Source: Allolobophora icterica (Eukaryota > Annelida > Clitellata > Crassiclitellata > Lumbricidae). From it: a stretch of DNA of 64,000 bases. The DNA is taken from contig OY744613.1 of the NCBI GenBank assembly GCA_963556255.1, forward strand, positions 46,905,546-46,969,545, in the 5' to 3' direction. A program made the translations under genes and the position numbers. Positions 26,301 through 34,870 of this stretch are shown here, piece after piece (within the stretch, counting starts at the first letter, position 1; every line of letters begins with the position of its first letter). Under the pieces are notes generated by a model, which worked only from the letters and a program-made list of their open reading frames with translations, did not search any database and was not told where the DNA came from.

Positions 26301-29300
26301 AGCTCATGCCTCATTTTCAGATTATCTTAATTCTCCCTTACCAAGTTCCTTTGGCCTTATACCAACCTCTCCAGAGGAAATAATACAACTAGGTGCCTCA
26401 ATCCGATTGACACACAGCAGTGGGATTGATGACATCGATCCTACATTGGCTGTAATTAGTTTACCCCTAATAGCTTCGCCCCTGGCAGATATCATTAATT
26501 GTTCTTTAAATGTGGGCATTGTTCCACAGGCTATAAAAACAGCTGAAGTGATCCCTATATATAAAAAGGCAGCAGAAACGAGGTTACTAACTATAGACCA
26601 ATTTCCATACTCCCTTACTTCGCGAAATATTTTGAAAAACTAATGACAAACAGGCTATCTGACTATATAAATAAATCTCACATTATATTCCATTCACAGC
26701 ATGGATTTCAAGCCGGGCAGTCCCCGGCACTGGCACTTATAAATATGTATGACAAAATATCCCATTCTATTGATAATAACGAATATTCTATAGGTATCTT
26801 CCTGAACTTAGCCAAGGCCTTCGACACGGTAAATCATAATATCCTTCTACATAAATTATTTAATTATGGTATAAGAGGCATCCAACTAGAATGGTTTGCT
26901 AGCTATCTGAGGGGCAGGCTTCAATATGTCTCCTGCAATGGTGCCGTGTCAAATTTGGAGTACCTCAAGGATCTAATCTAGGGCCTCTTCTCTTCCTCCT
27001 TTTTATCAATGATCTACCGAATGCGTCGTCTGTCTTGTCATTCATTCTCTTTGCAGATGATACGAACGTATTTCACTCTGATAAATCTTACACTAATCTT
27101 GTTCTTACTATTAATAATGAGCTTAAGAATATATCAGAATGGTTCTCATCAAATAGACTATCTTTGAATGTAGATAAGACTGCCTTTGTTGTATTCAGAT
27201 CGCATAGAAAGATTGGTCCACCGGACAACTCGATTAAACTTCATATGAATAATCATATAATTAGCCAAGTTAGCAGCACCAAGTTTTTGGGGGTAATAGT
27301 GGACCAACATCTAACCTGGGATTTACATATCATGAGTATCTCTGGAAAGATAGCAAAAAATGCAGGTGTTATTTACCGCGCCTCCAATAAACTTCCACCT
27401 CAAATACGTCTCCAACTATATTATTCATTAATCTACCCTTACTTATCTTATTGCTGTATAGTTTGGGCTTCCACCTACACCACCAGACTTCGTAAGCTAA
27501 TAACTCTACAAAAAAGGGCAGTTCGTGCGATTATTGGTGCTCCATGGGGCTCCCATACTGACCCAATCTTCTCTAGTCTCAAGATACTGAAACTGGACCA
27601 AATAAGGCTCTACCAAGGGGGCTTATTTATGTACAAATTCACAAGGGATTTACAACCCTCAAAATTTAAACTTCTATTTAACACGGGCTCTGATATCCAT
27701 TCCCATGACACTAGGAGTGCAGGTAAATTTAGATCAGCATACGCTCATACTAACACAAGAAAATTTTCTATTAAGGTAATAGGGCCACAAATATGAAATT
27801 CTCTCCCTTCACCTCTTCAACAGGTGGGATCTCTCACCTGCTTCAAGAAATTGCTTCGACAACACCTGATTGACCTCAGCCAATTAGATTACTCCCACGC
27901 CACTTGAGTAATTCGAATGAGGATGACTTACGGGTTTGGGATGTACTATTCGCCTCATTGACTGCCTGGCTGTTCTGGGCGGAGTCTCCTACACCACGGA
28001 ATACACGCAGTTATTTCCCTACATAGCCAGTGTTCTTCTCTTCTCTCTTCATTTCCTTCTTCTCATTTTATTACTTTGTTGCGTTACTGCCCAAGTAGTG
28101 GCAGTCTTAGCTGTGTACTTAAGCAAACCTTTTTTGCCATTTGTTTTGTATAACTAACCTTTACCTTCAAGTTGGTTCTGCGCCGTGTAATTTACATATT
28201 AAATAGGTGTCCCTGGTAGCGGGAGTATTCCCTTTTGAGCCTACCTTTTTGACCAGCTTGTATAAAAATTGCATTAATTGTACTTATGATTTATTTAAAT
28301 TTGGTTTCAAATTTGGTTTCAAAATAAAAAAATTAAAAGATTTCAATCAATCACCGCTATCGTCATCACTTTCGTCAACGTCGTCATCATCATCACCGTC
28401 ATTATCCTTCTGTCGTTCACATGCTGAACAACTTAACAATGTTGCATAATGCAATTTGTAATATTTGCAGATATCAGATCTGAACGAGATTTAACATCTT
28501 AGCGAAGAGAGTGTACTAAAACCGACTGGAAAATCAATACAACTCGCGTTGAAGTGTTGAATACAGAATTATGTTTTCTCTTGGATCAGGTCTGAACGAT
28601 TAAAATTGGAGATTGGTTGGCTTGAAATCGTATCAAATCTTTCCTGTGCAGACTCATTTGAGTAGCTACGATTTCCAAGTGCAACGCAAAGTCGACGTAA
28701 CTAGGGCTAATAGTGAGTTCAACTCTAAGATTACCACAGTTACTGTAGGCCCTGTAGTGTAATGTCGAGGTGAAAATATTTCACCATTGCGTTTATGCTT
28801 CGTTTGGTCAACCATATAAGCTGTGGTTTGAAAATTACGCTACATGAATTTTACTAACAAAAAGAGCCAAATTTTAATTTGGTGGCGATTAAATATCACC
28901 GACCGAGGCTTCTTTTCAGCTGCATTTTGTTTTCAACGCAAGCTACAATTTAACTAGGTAAGCATAACAAAAAGGGGTGTACAGAAGATAGTCAAGTCAT
29001 GAGTTCATTAACAGTTCCTCAAGTGACAAGTTGCAATAATTTCTATTTACCTAAACATGAATTCATAAGAGCAAAGTAACCGAAAACAATTTTTTTAGCT
29101 TAAATATTAGTAAGTGCATACGTACAGCAATCAGTTTCTGTGACAATTTGTATTGAGTCATGTCTGTAGCCTCCAATGACGTTGTAAGCGGTGCACTGGT
29201 ATCGTCCATCTGATGTTATAGATTTAACTGCACCATGAGATATGGTATCATTCTCAATGTCAAGATTGACCCATTCGTATTGCGCTGGAGGGTTGGCATC

Positions 29301-32300
29301 TGCTGTACAAGTAAGGTTTTCCTGTTTATAGACGCAGTTATCCATTGGCGAAACTGAAGATGTTATATTTGCAACGTCAGGAGCGTCTAAAAAGTAATTA
29401 AGTTTCTCGGTTACTTTGGCTAGAAATACAGCGTCACGTAGGCCTATAATTTATGATATGTGACCTCGGCCGAGAGAAGGGACCACTTGTCGCAAATGGA
29501 CTTACTAGCAGTTTCCACAAGCTTACACCTTAGGTAAAATGAGGAAAAAATTTCAGAGCGTTTGGCCCATAATTTATGCACTTTTTTCACAAAATATAAA
29601 ATATCATTTGGCGGGAAATCGCATTAAAAAAATTGAATGTGTCTCTACCAAATGCATTAATGCCTAAATTTTGCCTTAACGCATCAAGTAGCATAAGATT
29701 CGTTGTAGTACAGTGAGTCTGAGCTATAGATTGATTAATTAGACACAAAAATCAATATAATCGTTTAGCGTAAAAACGCGTTTTCCGGCTAATCTAGAAC
29801 GCGACAAGTGGTCCCTTCTCTCGGCCGAGGTCACATATATTATAGTGTTTCATTTCGTAGTACCGTACCTAGAGCGTTCACTACTGACCTACCTTCAACA
29901 AAATAGAAAGTCTGTATGGCAGATGTCTAGAACTGCACTGAATCTGAGGTATACAGAGAAAACCACAATAGCCAAATAATTTTCTAAATTGATCTTATTT
30001 TCCTCTGGTCTCGATTCTTGTTCTTGGAGTAAACTATTTCCAGTTCCTATTCAATGAATCAATGTCGCTGTGATTCAGGTCTGTATTGCCACTGATCTGT
30101 TCGCTTGATCAAAGTTAGGCGCTTATAGTTGTTTTCTATACTTTGAATGCTGCAAACGTTTTCACAATTTAAGCTACTATTTGTGAATGGCAATACTGTT
30201 TGTAGGCTACTAAGGCAGTCATTAATTATCAATGAATTCCGTTTAAATTTGATACTTAAACGCACATGTCGGTAAGAAGAGGCCGTTTCCGATACATGGA
30301 ACTAACATGACATTCAACAGACCCTATGTGGCATAACGTTAGTCATACTGAAAACAATACTCACACAGAACGTCTAGTTGTGTTGTGGCACCAAGCGTAA
30401 AATTATCCGGTGGAGGAGTTGGATTGTAGCCACTGGTACTTCCTGTTATTTCAAAAACTGTCTTACACTGGAAAACTGGAACTGTAGGTTTCTTCACGGT
30501 CACCGTTCCTACCAAAGTAACCATGTTTGTCGACGGATGATATATGGAGCTGGTGAATATCTGTCCTGGTGATGTTGTCCAATAAGGCAGAGGACGTAAG
30601 GAAGGCGCTGGCGATTGTGGTCCATTGTAGTTTATGCTACACGAAATGTTCAACTCGTCATATTCGACAACCTCGGACTGGTTGTAAACAACGACACTTG
30701 CGACAGGATCTTCAAATTAAAACAGATAACGTCTTACACACTTCATTCCACTTATTATAAACAAACATACAGTGTAGTTATCATTTCCTGACTGAAAACT
30801 GTTTACTAAATCGACTATCCAGTTTGTAAAACGAGAACATTTCGACTTGAAGTTATAAAAGGCTACTAACTTCTTACCTACTCTCCCAACAAGCCATTAG
30901 AATGCATCTGCAGCTGAGAATAAATGCATTAAAAGCCTTATAAATTGTCGTCAATGAAATAGTATAATTATCTTAAAAAAATTAATTAAAATCATGGATC
31001 TCATTGTAAAACCCCGCATGGTCAGACACAAGTCTAATACAATATATGAAATGAGGTGTAGTGAAGTGATAATACTTACTAGAGAACTAGTAAGGCGATA
31101 TATAATTTGCGTAAGCGTTGAATTGGGATGAAGCAATTAAGAGTAAACATAATCAATGTGTTCGTGCTAGTCACGGTCAACAGAAGAACAATAAAACAAA
31201 GCCAAATGCATTATACTCTGAAAGTGTGGAACAAATATTCATCAACTGCTACCACTCACCAATAACAGTGACTAGGGTTCTGTATACATTTGATGTGCCG
31301 TCAGAGCAATTATAGACTCCAGCCTGTTGCATTGTTGCGTTTGCAATTATCAGTCTGCAAATGTTGCCTCCTGGTTGTTCTGTTCTGTAATATGCTGCAT
31401 TGTTTCCAGTGACGGTGCAACCACTTGCTATCAGAAACGAGTTGCTTGTTCCATCCGCTGTACGTGTCCATGAAGAAGCTGCCAGTACGCTTGTGAGGCA
31501 GTCCAGCATCGTCTGACCGTTGATTAAAACTACTGCATTCGTACCACCAGTTTGCCCACGTACAACATCACCTAAGAAAATTAATAGCAGATACGGTATA
31601 GATATAGTACTTTTACATCAAATGGGAAATTAATAGTAGATACTGCATAGACACGGGGGCCATCCATATATTACGTACGTATGGAGGGAATGGGGTTAAC
31701 CCAAATGCATGTGCTTGCGTATGGGGGTCTACTGATAATGTACGTACACATTGGAAACGGGGGGGGGTAAAACCTGTAATTTGTCTATTTTGACCTTCAA
31801 TTTGATTGGTCTTCAGGTGAGCCAGAGTTCAGTCTTCTCAGCTATCAATACAAGCGACGGAAATCTATGACCATAACCATAACCATTCGTTTATTGTTCC
31901 AAGTAAAAGCAGCAGATTACAATGAACACAATTGTATTGTGTTGAATTGTTTTCGGACATTTATAAATGTTTCTAGCTGGAGTGTCATTCAGAGGCGCTC
32001 GCAGTGCGAGAGACCCCGAGAGAAGAAACAAGACAGTTCTATAAGAGGCAAAATAGTAAGCGATGGTATACCAGACTTCTGCCTATGCTCACGGATAAGA
32101 CTAATCGACTCAGAGCCTCCACCTCGGATGCTCCTCCTCCGACTCTAACGTCACCGTCGTCTGTCTTCGACGACTTCCGAACCACATTGGACTTATAGGC
32201 TACCACACGCGGTAATCATGGCCAATCGGGGTCCCATGGAAACTCAGTAAATTAATATTAATTTACCAACTGTCCAGTTCTTGAAGGAATCAGTCTACGG

Positions 32301-34485
32301 CCTCGTTTCTTATTTTAGATACTAAACTTGATTCAACTGAATGAAGAAAATGTTTTTAATTATACAGTGTATATACACGACACAGCTCAATCATTTGTTG
32401 GTCATTACTAATGTTCAATATCGCGAAAACTGCATTGATAAATGATGTTAGTGCATTCCGTTGGTGCTCAGTGCGTATAGATTCTTGTAAAATACCAAAG
32501 CTGCAGAAACTACGTCCATGTTTTGCAAATATTCACGTGCTCTGGTTGACCCAATACAGCAGACTTAGAAACACCGGATGCCTCAACAGTTTCAACATCA
32601 CTGTGTTCTGATTCACAGTACATTCCAGAATCATGAACACTGCTCGCGCTATCGTCCTCTTTAAGTATTTTTGTAGGCCACCCTTGCGCTGATTTCTGCT
32701 AAATTAATACTCGTTTAGCAGGAATCAGCGCAAGGGTGGCCTACAAAATTTTCTTCCTTTTGTATATCTAAGTTATGCTGCTTATGCTGAGGTTGTGCTG
32801 CTTCATGCGTCAAACTCAAACATGAATTTCTTGGACCAGCTGAAAAACTCACATAACCCTGACGCGACCTGCAGAAATTGTATAGCTGGCGCCGTCACTG
32901 TCTATAGTTCTATACCATGCGCAACAGGAACTGCCTGGGCCTACATAAAACCGATGAGGGCTATCCAAGCAACAAATTCGAAAACAGGCAACTCTTAATC
33001 AGCAGTATCCTAAAGTTACTGGTGCTGAAATGCCACCAGGGTACGCGAAGACCTCAACTACTCGCATGACGTTTAAGTATACATTATACAAGCATTTTTT
33101 GCTAATTGCTCTGATTTTCACAATGTGTTTGTAACTGCATTAAGAATGATCAAATGTGACATCCCTTCCTGCCTTTCGATATCTCCTGCATGCCGTTACA
33201 CAAACAATAACAATTTTTAGAATTACCTCTTTGTATTAATTTGTAATCATATAATTCTAAGTAACTAACCTTTTAAAGTCGCTAGAAAAAGACATACAAA
33301 TGTCCTCATTCCACGTGAAAGCGACATTTCGTGAATCCGGTAACAAGCTTAGCGGTCTTAATTCTTTTGACTTAACATCTCGCACTATTTGGGTTCCTAG
33401 CTTAAAACTTGACTACGATGCTATGAAATTGCCCTGATTTTCACAATGTGTTTGTAACTGCATTAAGAATGCTCAAATGTGACATTCCCTTCTGCCTTTC
33501 TATTTCTCCTGCATGCCGTTACACAAACAATAATTTTTGTAGAATTACTTATTTGCATTAATTTGTAATTGTAATTGTAATTGTAATCGAGAATTTATTT
33601 AGCGCCACTCATAATCTGAGGCGCTCCCGACCCGGGTCAGTGTCTTCACTGACAAAGAGAAATGTTTTCAGGCGCTTGCGAAACTGGACAGGACAGAGAG
33701 AGGAGGACAAGCCTAAAGCCTTGAGGGAGGCTATTCCAGCTGGAAGGGCCCACAACCGCAAAACTACGGGACTGGGCAGTAGCAGTGCGCATCCAAGGAA
33801 CTACCAAGTGGCCACGGGCAGATTACCGGAGAGAGAACCGACCAGGAAACTGGAAATTGGGGTGCAGTAAGTCCTGAGATACAGCGGAGCTGAGCCGACA
33901 AGACAGTTACGCATGAGGGAAAGGACCTTAAATTGGATGCGTTGGTGAATGGGAAGCCAGTGAAGGGAGTCCCGGATGTAGGAAGAGATATGGGCAAACT
34001 TCATGATACCCCCTATGAGGCGAGCAGCAGCATTAAGGATGGACTTAAGTTTAGATGTATTAGTAGAGGACAGGCCAATATAGACAGCGTTTCCATAGTC
34101 AATCCTAGTGCAAATCAGAGCATGAACCAAGGTCACAATCGCATGCAGCGGAAGAGACTGGCGAATGGCACGAAATTGGCGTAAATAGTAAAAGCACGAG
34201 CGAGAGACACTATTGACATGATCAGATAGAGAAAGAGTAGGATCTAGGACAAATCCAAGGCTTGAAATACTTCAGCTAGAAGGCGCAGTATAAGCGATTC
34301 AGTCGAGTAGAATTTCCTAAACCCAGACTGAAGAGTAGGCATAAGAGAGTTCGAGTCAAGATAATAGATCAGTTGACAAGAGACACATTTTTCCAGAAGC
34401 TTAATTATATGATTCTAAGTAACTAACCTTTAAAAGTCGCTAGAAAAAGACATACAAATGTCCTCATTCCACGTGAAAGAGACAT
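8493..34485 (-). CDS. Gene B: long multi-Ig protein, three repeated four-Ig blocks (multi-exon, 3' end not seen)
   Basis: Minus-strand model: alternative leaders 34428-34485 or 33270-33327, then twelve Ig exons: D1 31260-31571, D2 30365-30709, D3 29126-29386, D4 24550-24819, D1' 22704-23027, D2' 20746-21090, D3' 19953-20210, D4' 17600-17869, D1'' 12943-13260, D2'' 11986-12330, D3'' 10375-10629, D4'' 8493-8759. All are open, start and end in phase 1, and have GT-AG borders. Together they encode about 1,190 residues of ectodomain with many N-glycosylation sequons. No leader, membrane or promoter-like exon was found between blocks, so one 12-Ig gene is the simplest reading. Three 4-Ig genes sharing one visible leader is the alternative. 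No membrane exon was recognised downstream, so whether it is secreted or anchored is open. It is probably a cell-surface or secreted recognition or adhesion protein. Confidence 0.7.
8982..9212. mobile_element. hAT-type MITE, TSD GGAACAGG/GGTACAGG
   Basis: Ends CATTGGCGTCCG...CGGATGCCCATG with an 8-bp duplication differing at one base (8974-8981, 9213-9220). A degraded relative lies at 21580-21853. Confidence 0.75.
9236..9530 (-). mobile_element. CR1-like LINE 3' end with (AAT)n tail
   Basis: On the minus strand a degraded RT C-terminus (W-N-x-L-P context, then a run ending in TATATAAAACTGC) is followed by a 73-bp TTA/AAT tail (9243-9315 plus). 5' truncated and non-functional. Confidence 0.65.
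10375..10629 (-). CDS. Gene B block 3 D3'': I/C2-type Ig exon
   Basis: A 255-nt phase 1-1 exon, acceptor ATTTGTAG, donor T|GTACGT. It is open throughout, with LTC, FEW and YQC core residues, NPPAQFEW, and the extra N- and C-terminal cysteines (DICVY, ETSC). It starts with SPGNISI like D3' (SPGNIII). Confidence 0.82.
11555..11925 (+). pseudogene. CR1-like reverse transcriptase C-terminal relic
   Basis: The plus strand reads AFVVSRLDFCSAIYDGFP, then RILRTAARLLGRIPKF and LHWIPYTQHITYRS, matching the region after the RT core of CR1/jockey-type LINEs. It sits in the D3''-D2'' intron. The paralogous intron at 20.2-20.7 kb lacks it, so it inserted after that duplication. Confidence 0.75.
11986..12330 (-). 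CDS. Gene B block 3 D2'': Ig exon
   Basis: A 345-nt phase 1-1 exon, acceptor TTATCTTCAG, donor T|GTAAGC. It has B-strand MTC and APAPTLRPYIYW with the core Trp. Like D2', it reads HVYLQL where the F-strand Cys would be expected. There are several sequons (NSTT, NGS, NMS). Confidence 0.83.
12943..13260 (-). CDS. Gene B block 3 D1'': V-like Ig exon
   Basis: A 318-nt phase 1-1 exon, acceptor ATTTTTGCAG, donor G|GTGAGT. Core residues are KLNC, DYW and AGVYRC, with the extra pair PGCLTV and TTCNLI. It is close to D1', including the shared segment ESLGGGTTCNLIVFNITMEQ. Confidence 0.85.
13581..14350 (-). pseudogene. Retroelement ORF C-terminus with PD-(D/E)xK-like endonuclease motif
   Basis: Frameshifted minus-strand reading: HSGDWLLATPIS, HGLSC (alternate frame), GLLRSDGKRPDGV, then GKCLAWDDTVIDTLA and KYTSILPAYCF. 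The RPDG...LAWD pattern resembles the restriction-like endonuclease after the RT of R2-type and related elements. 5' truncated, with at least two frame breaks. It lies between D4' and D1''. Confidence 0.65.
14464..15277. mobile_element. GC-rich DNA element, TSD ACTAGAAG
   Basis: Inverted ends TAGAGCCCTGCGCCG...GGCGCAGGGCTCTA and a perfect 8-bp duplication ACTAGAAG (14456-14463, 15278-15285). Both ends carry GCCGCCGCC-rich repeats and the middle is AT-rich. A second inverted subcopy begins near 15134. No transposase is seen. Confidence 0.8.
15286..16430. other. Non-coding intron DNA with degenerate ACTAGAAG-type repeats
   Basis: Between 15280 and 15560 a motif like AAACTAGAAGCTGGAGGAT recurs several times with AAAACGATAT, also seen before the GC-rich element. 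ORFs at 15.7-16.1 kb are open on both strands (LINE-like 3' sequence is possible) but not identifiable. Confidence 0.4.
16430..17520. repeat. Locus duplicon copy 1 (interrupted by a MITE)
   Basis: Non-coding sequence just downstream of D4'. It shares ordered stretches such as AATGCCTACTT, ATCAATGCTACATTG and AGCACACTATCTTCC-type segments with copies at 23455-24480, 37450-37940 and 51400-51790. It marks segmental duplication. Confidence 0.65.
16874..17411. mobile_element. hAT-type MITE, TSD ATCTATGG
   Basis: 538 bp. Ends CAGAGTTTTTCAAACTGTGG...AAAGTTTGAAAACCTCTG with a perfect 8-bp duplication ATCTATGG (16866-16873, 17412-17419). It splits duplicon copy 1. The other copies lack it, so it came after duplication. 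Confidence 0.88.
17600..17869 (-). CDS. Gene B block 2 D4': I/C2-type Ig exon
   Basis: A 270-nt phase 1-1 exon, acceptor TCAATTTCAG, donor A|GTAAGT. Core residues are ITC, YEWW and YLC, with sequon SNQT and an ending AYNEYGGN. The N-terminal cysteines and the terminal SC match the other D4 copies. Confidence 0.85.
18766..19490 (+). mobile_element. tRNA-derived SINE, split by a MITE
   Basis: Begins with a tRNA-like region containing an A-box-like TGGTTAACCCGC and a B-box-like GGTTAAAATCC, about 35 bp apart. The body continues to 18953 and resumes at 19440 after the MITE. Part of the body also occurs at 818-871. Confidence 0.7.
18954..19431. mobile_element. hAT-type MITE, TSD GACGATGG
   Basis: 478 bp. 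Ends CAGTGGCGTCTA...TAGACGCCACTG-type inverted repeat and perfect 8-bp duplication GACGATGG (18946-18953, 19432-19439). Nested in a SINE. Confidence 0.88.
19953..20210 (-). CDS. Gene B block 2 D3': I/C2-type Ig exon
   Basis: A 258-nt phase 1-1 exon, acceptor ATGTTTAG, donor T|GTACGT. Core residues are LTC, YEW and YQC, with the extra cysteines DNCVY and ETSC. It has NPPAQYEW as in the other D3 copies. Confidence 0.85.
20746..21090 (-). CDS. Gene B block 2 D2': Ig exon
   Basis: A 345-nt phase 1-1 exon, acceptor TTATTTTCAG, donor T|GTAAGC. It has the motif APAPTLRPYIYW with the core Trp and B-strand FVC. The usual F-strand Cys position reads HVYLQL, as in D2'', so this subtype may lack the canonical disulfide, unlike block 1 D2. 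Confidence 0.83.
21580..21853. mobile_element. Degraded hAT-type MITE
   Basis: Starts CATGGGCGTCGCAGG and shares interior sequence (GGCAAAAATGACG) with 8982-9212. The right end is eroded and no target duplication is clear. Confidence 0.5.
21870..22615 (-). mobile_element. LINE 3'-end relic, minus strand
   Basis: Begins (plus view) with TAAGTAAGTAAGT beside GTACTTTAATGATC, the look of a LINE tail read in reverse, followed by GC-richer sequence with broken frames similar in style to the other CR1-like ends. No intact ORF. Confidence 0.45.
22704..23027 (-). CDS. Gene B block 2 D1': V-like Ig exon
   Basis: A 324-nt phase 1-1 exon, acceptor ATTTTTGCAG, donor G|GTACGT. Core residues are KLNC, HYW and AGVYRC, with the extra pair PGCSTV and TTCNLI and the V-like ending VLTVIG. 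It is diverged from the block 1 D1 but close to D1''. No leader exon was found before it, which argues for splicing from D4 of block 1. Confidence 0.85.
23455..24480. repeat. Locus duplicon copy 2 (interrupted by a LINE piece)
   Basis: Downstream of D4 of block 1, paralogous to 16430-17520. A LINE fragment (23698-24200) splits it at a different point from the MITE in copy 1. Confidence 0.62.
23698..24200 (-). mobile_element. CR1-like LINE C-terminal fragment with (ATTC/GAAT)n tail
   Basis: The minus strand reads MQTRAFSVVGPAIWNGLLPELR, the conserved W-N-x-L-P end of CR1-like RT ORFs, then a 3' end with GCGCTATATAAATC and four ATTC units (23702-23717 plus). Truncated. Confidence 0.72.
24550..24819 (-). 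CDS. Gene B block 1 D4: I/C2-type Ig exon
   Basis: A 270-nt phase 1-1 exon, acceptor TTAACTGTAG, donor A|GTAAGT. Core residues are LTC, YEWW and GVYSC, followed by AFNEYGGN. There is an N-terminal cysteine cluster (CTNGTCTC) and a terminal SNC. A CR1-like LINE lies in the intron before it. Confidence 0.85.
24926..28345 (+). mobile_element. CR1/jockey-type LINE, 5'-truncated and frameshifted
   Basis: The ORF shows an apurinic-type endonuclease (LNCRSLLNK, ALTETWLD, GDFNIDLL, SLIDNIY, SDHLPI) at about 24950-25850, then a broken linker, then RT (LAKAFDTVNH, VPQGSNLGPLLF, catalytic FADDTNVF) to about 27800 and a 3' UTR ending AATAAAAAAATTAAAAG. The RT frame breaks near 25860, 26030, 26600 and 26960, so this copy is dead. 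No gag-like ORF1 is present. It interrupts the D3-D4 intron of gene B block 1. The flanking TCATCA-type repeat resembles 8865-8935, the probable pre-insertion state in a paralogous block. Confidence 0.9.
29126..29386 (-). CDS. Gene B block 1 D3: I/C2-type Ig exon
   Basis: A 261-nt phase 1-1 exon, acceptor ACTTTTTAG, donor T|GTACGT. Core residues are LTC, YEW and YQC; the NPPAQYEW motif is typical of I-set/C2 Ig domains. Extra cysteines at the start (DNCVY) and end (ETDC) are kept in all three D3 copies. Confidence 0.85.
29459..29835. mobile_element. Mariner-type MITE with 35-bp perfect TIRs, TA target
   Basis: The first 35 bp (29459-29493), starting TGTGACCTCGGCCGAG, are the exact inverse of the last 35 bp (29801-29835). 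TA dinucleotides flank both sides (29457-29458, 29836-29837). 377 bp, non-coding. Perfect TIRs suggest a young insertion or selection on the ends. Confidence 0.85.
30365..30709 (-). CDS. Gene B block 1 D2: Ig exon
   Basis: A 345-nt phase 1-1 exon, acceptor TTTGAAG, donor T|GTGAGT. Core residues are NISC, PYW and FQC, with the same PTPPPDNF loop as gene A D2. It ends QLDVL. It has several N-x-S/T sites. It is the gene B counterpart of gene A D2. Confidence 0.85.
31260..31571 (-). CDS. Gene B block 1 D1: V-like Ig exon
   Basis: A 312-nt phase 1-1 exon, acceptor TTTTCTTAG, donor G|GTGAGT. Core residues are MLDC, SSW and AGVYNC, with the extra pair GCTVTG and NICRL. It is nearly identical to gene A D1 and much less like D1' and D1'', showing a recent exchange or duplication between the two genes. 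Confidence 0.85.
31655..31790. repeat. MITE-like repeat GGGGGCCATCC...GGGGGGGG
   Basis: Contains paired TACGTACG motifs and starts GGGGGCCATCCATATATTACG. It resembles a widespread invertebrate short element. Boundaries are unclear. Confidence 0.35.
31980..33100. other. Leader intron of gene B: unclear ORF scrap and a long hairpin
   Basis: At 31990-32200 overlapping frames (e.g. RETPREETRQFYKRQ) may be transposon debris. 32669-32748 is a near-perfect hairpin, listed separately. Nothing else recognisable. Confidence 0.4.
32669..32748. repeat. Long near-perfect hairpin (34 of 35 bp paired, 10-nt loop)
   Basis: Arm 32669-32703 (begins TTTTGTAGGCCACCC) pairs with 32714-32748 with a single mismatch. 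The short loop and long stem suggest a foldback element or a small-RNA hairpin precursor. Confidence 0.7.
33100..33600. repeat. Tandem duplication of the gene B leader segment
   Basis: Sequence from 33100 (TTTTCACAATGTGTTTGTAAC) through the proximal leader to 33424 restarts at about 33431 with the same TTTTCACAATGTG, running to the LINE insertion and resuming at 34405 with the distal leader. Related sequence occurs at 35365-35460 and 63070-63240. Confidence 0.7.
33270..33327 (-). CDS. Gene B proximal leader exon (alternative first exon 2)
   Basis: Encodes MSLSRGMRTFVCLFLATLK plus one base with donor G|GTTAGT. It differs from the distal leader at one residue (L for F near the end). It arose by tandem duplication of about 330 bp (33100-33424 and 33430-34500). 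It is intact, so either leader could splice to D1 at 31571. Confidence 0.68.
33566..34395 (-). mobile_element. CR1-like LINE C-terminal fragment between the two gene B leaders
   Basis: The minus strand reads ALICTRIDYGNAVYIGL, ILNAAARLIGG and LHWLPIHQRIQFKVL, then W-N-S-L-P in another frame, and ends in ATTGTA-type repeats (33566-33590 plus). 5' truncated. It separates the duplicated leader segments. Confidence 0.82.
34428..34485 (-). CDS. Gene B distal leader exon (alternative first exon 1)
   Basis: ATG followed by a signal peptide MSLSRGMRTFVCLFLATFK plus one base, with donor G|GTTAGT. It has the same length, phase and donor as the gene A leader. It precedes the proximal leader by about 1.1 kb, with a LINE fragment between them. 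About 390 bp of conserved upstream DNA comes with this copy, so it may carry the main promoter. Confidence 0.72.
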
Positions 34486-34870
34486 TTCGTAAATCCGGTA
34501 ACAAGTCTAGCGGTCTTAATTCCGTTGACTTTACGTCTCGCACTACTTGGGTTCCTAGCTTAAAACTTGACTACGATGCTATGATTTCCGATTGTTTCCA
34601 CTTGGGCAAATCTTCACCGCATACCGCTACTCGTGGATATGCTTCAGAGAGTTGAAGAGAATCATAATCTAAATTTATTGTTATATAGCCTGCGTCTATG
34701 GGTTGAGTGCAGGCTTCAACTGGGAGTAGTATCCATAAAACATTTGCGGGCGCCTTCCTGCAAAGGCGGTCAAACAAACAGCTGTCCAACGTCTAACCTC
34801 ATGAATTATTGCGTCGTGACATTTTCTCAGCTCCATATGTTATAAAATAATAAAGACCTGACCCAACCAG
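34486..34870 (-). promoter_or_regulatory. Conserved leader-upstream region of gene B
   Basis: Paralogous to 63297-63690 over nearly its whole length. Only about 95 bp of the same sequence is kept beside the proximal leader (33328-33424), and a further fragment sits in the piggyBac composite (39415-39540). This is a putative duplicated promoter/5' UTR with no core promoter motif assigned. Confidence 0.42.
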
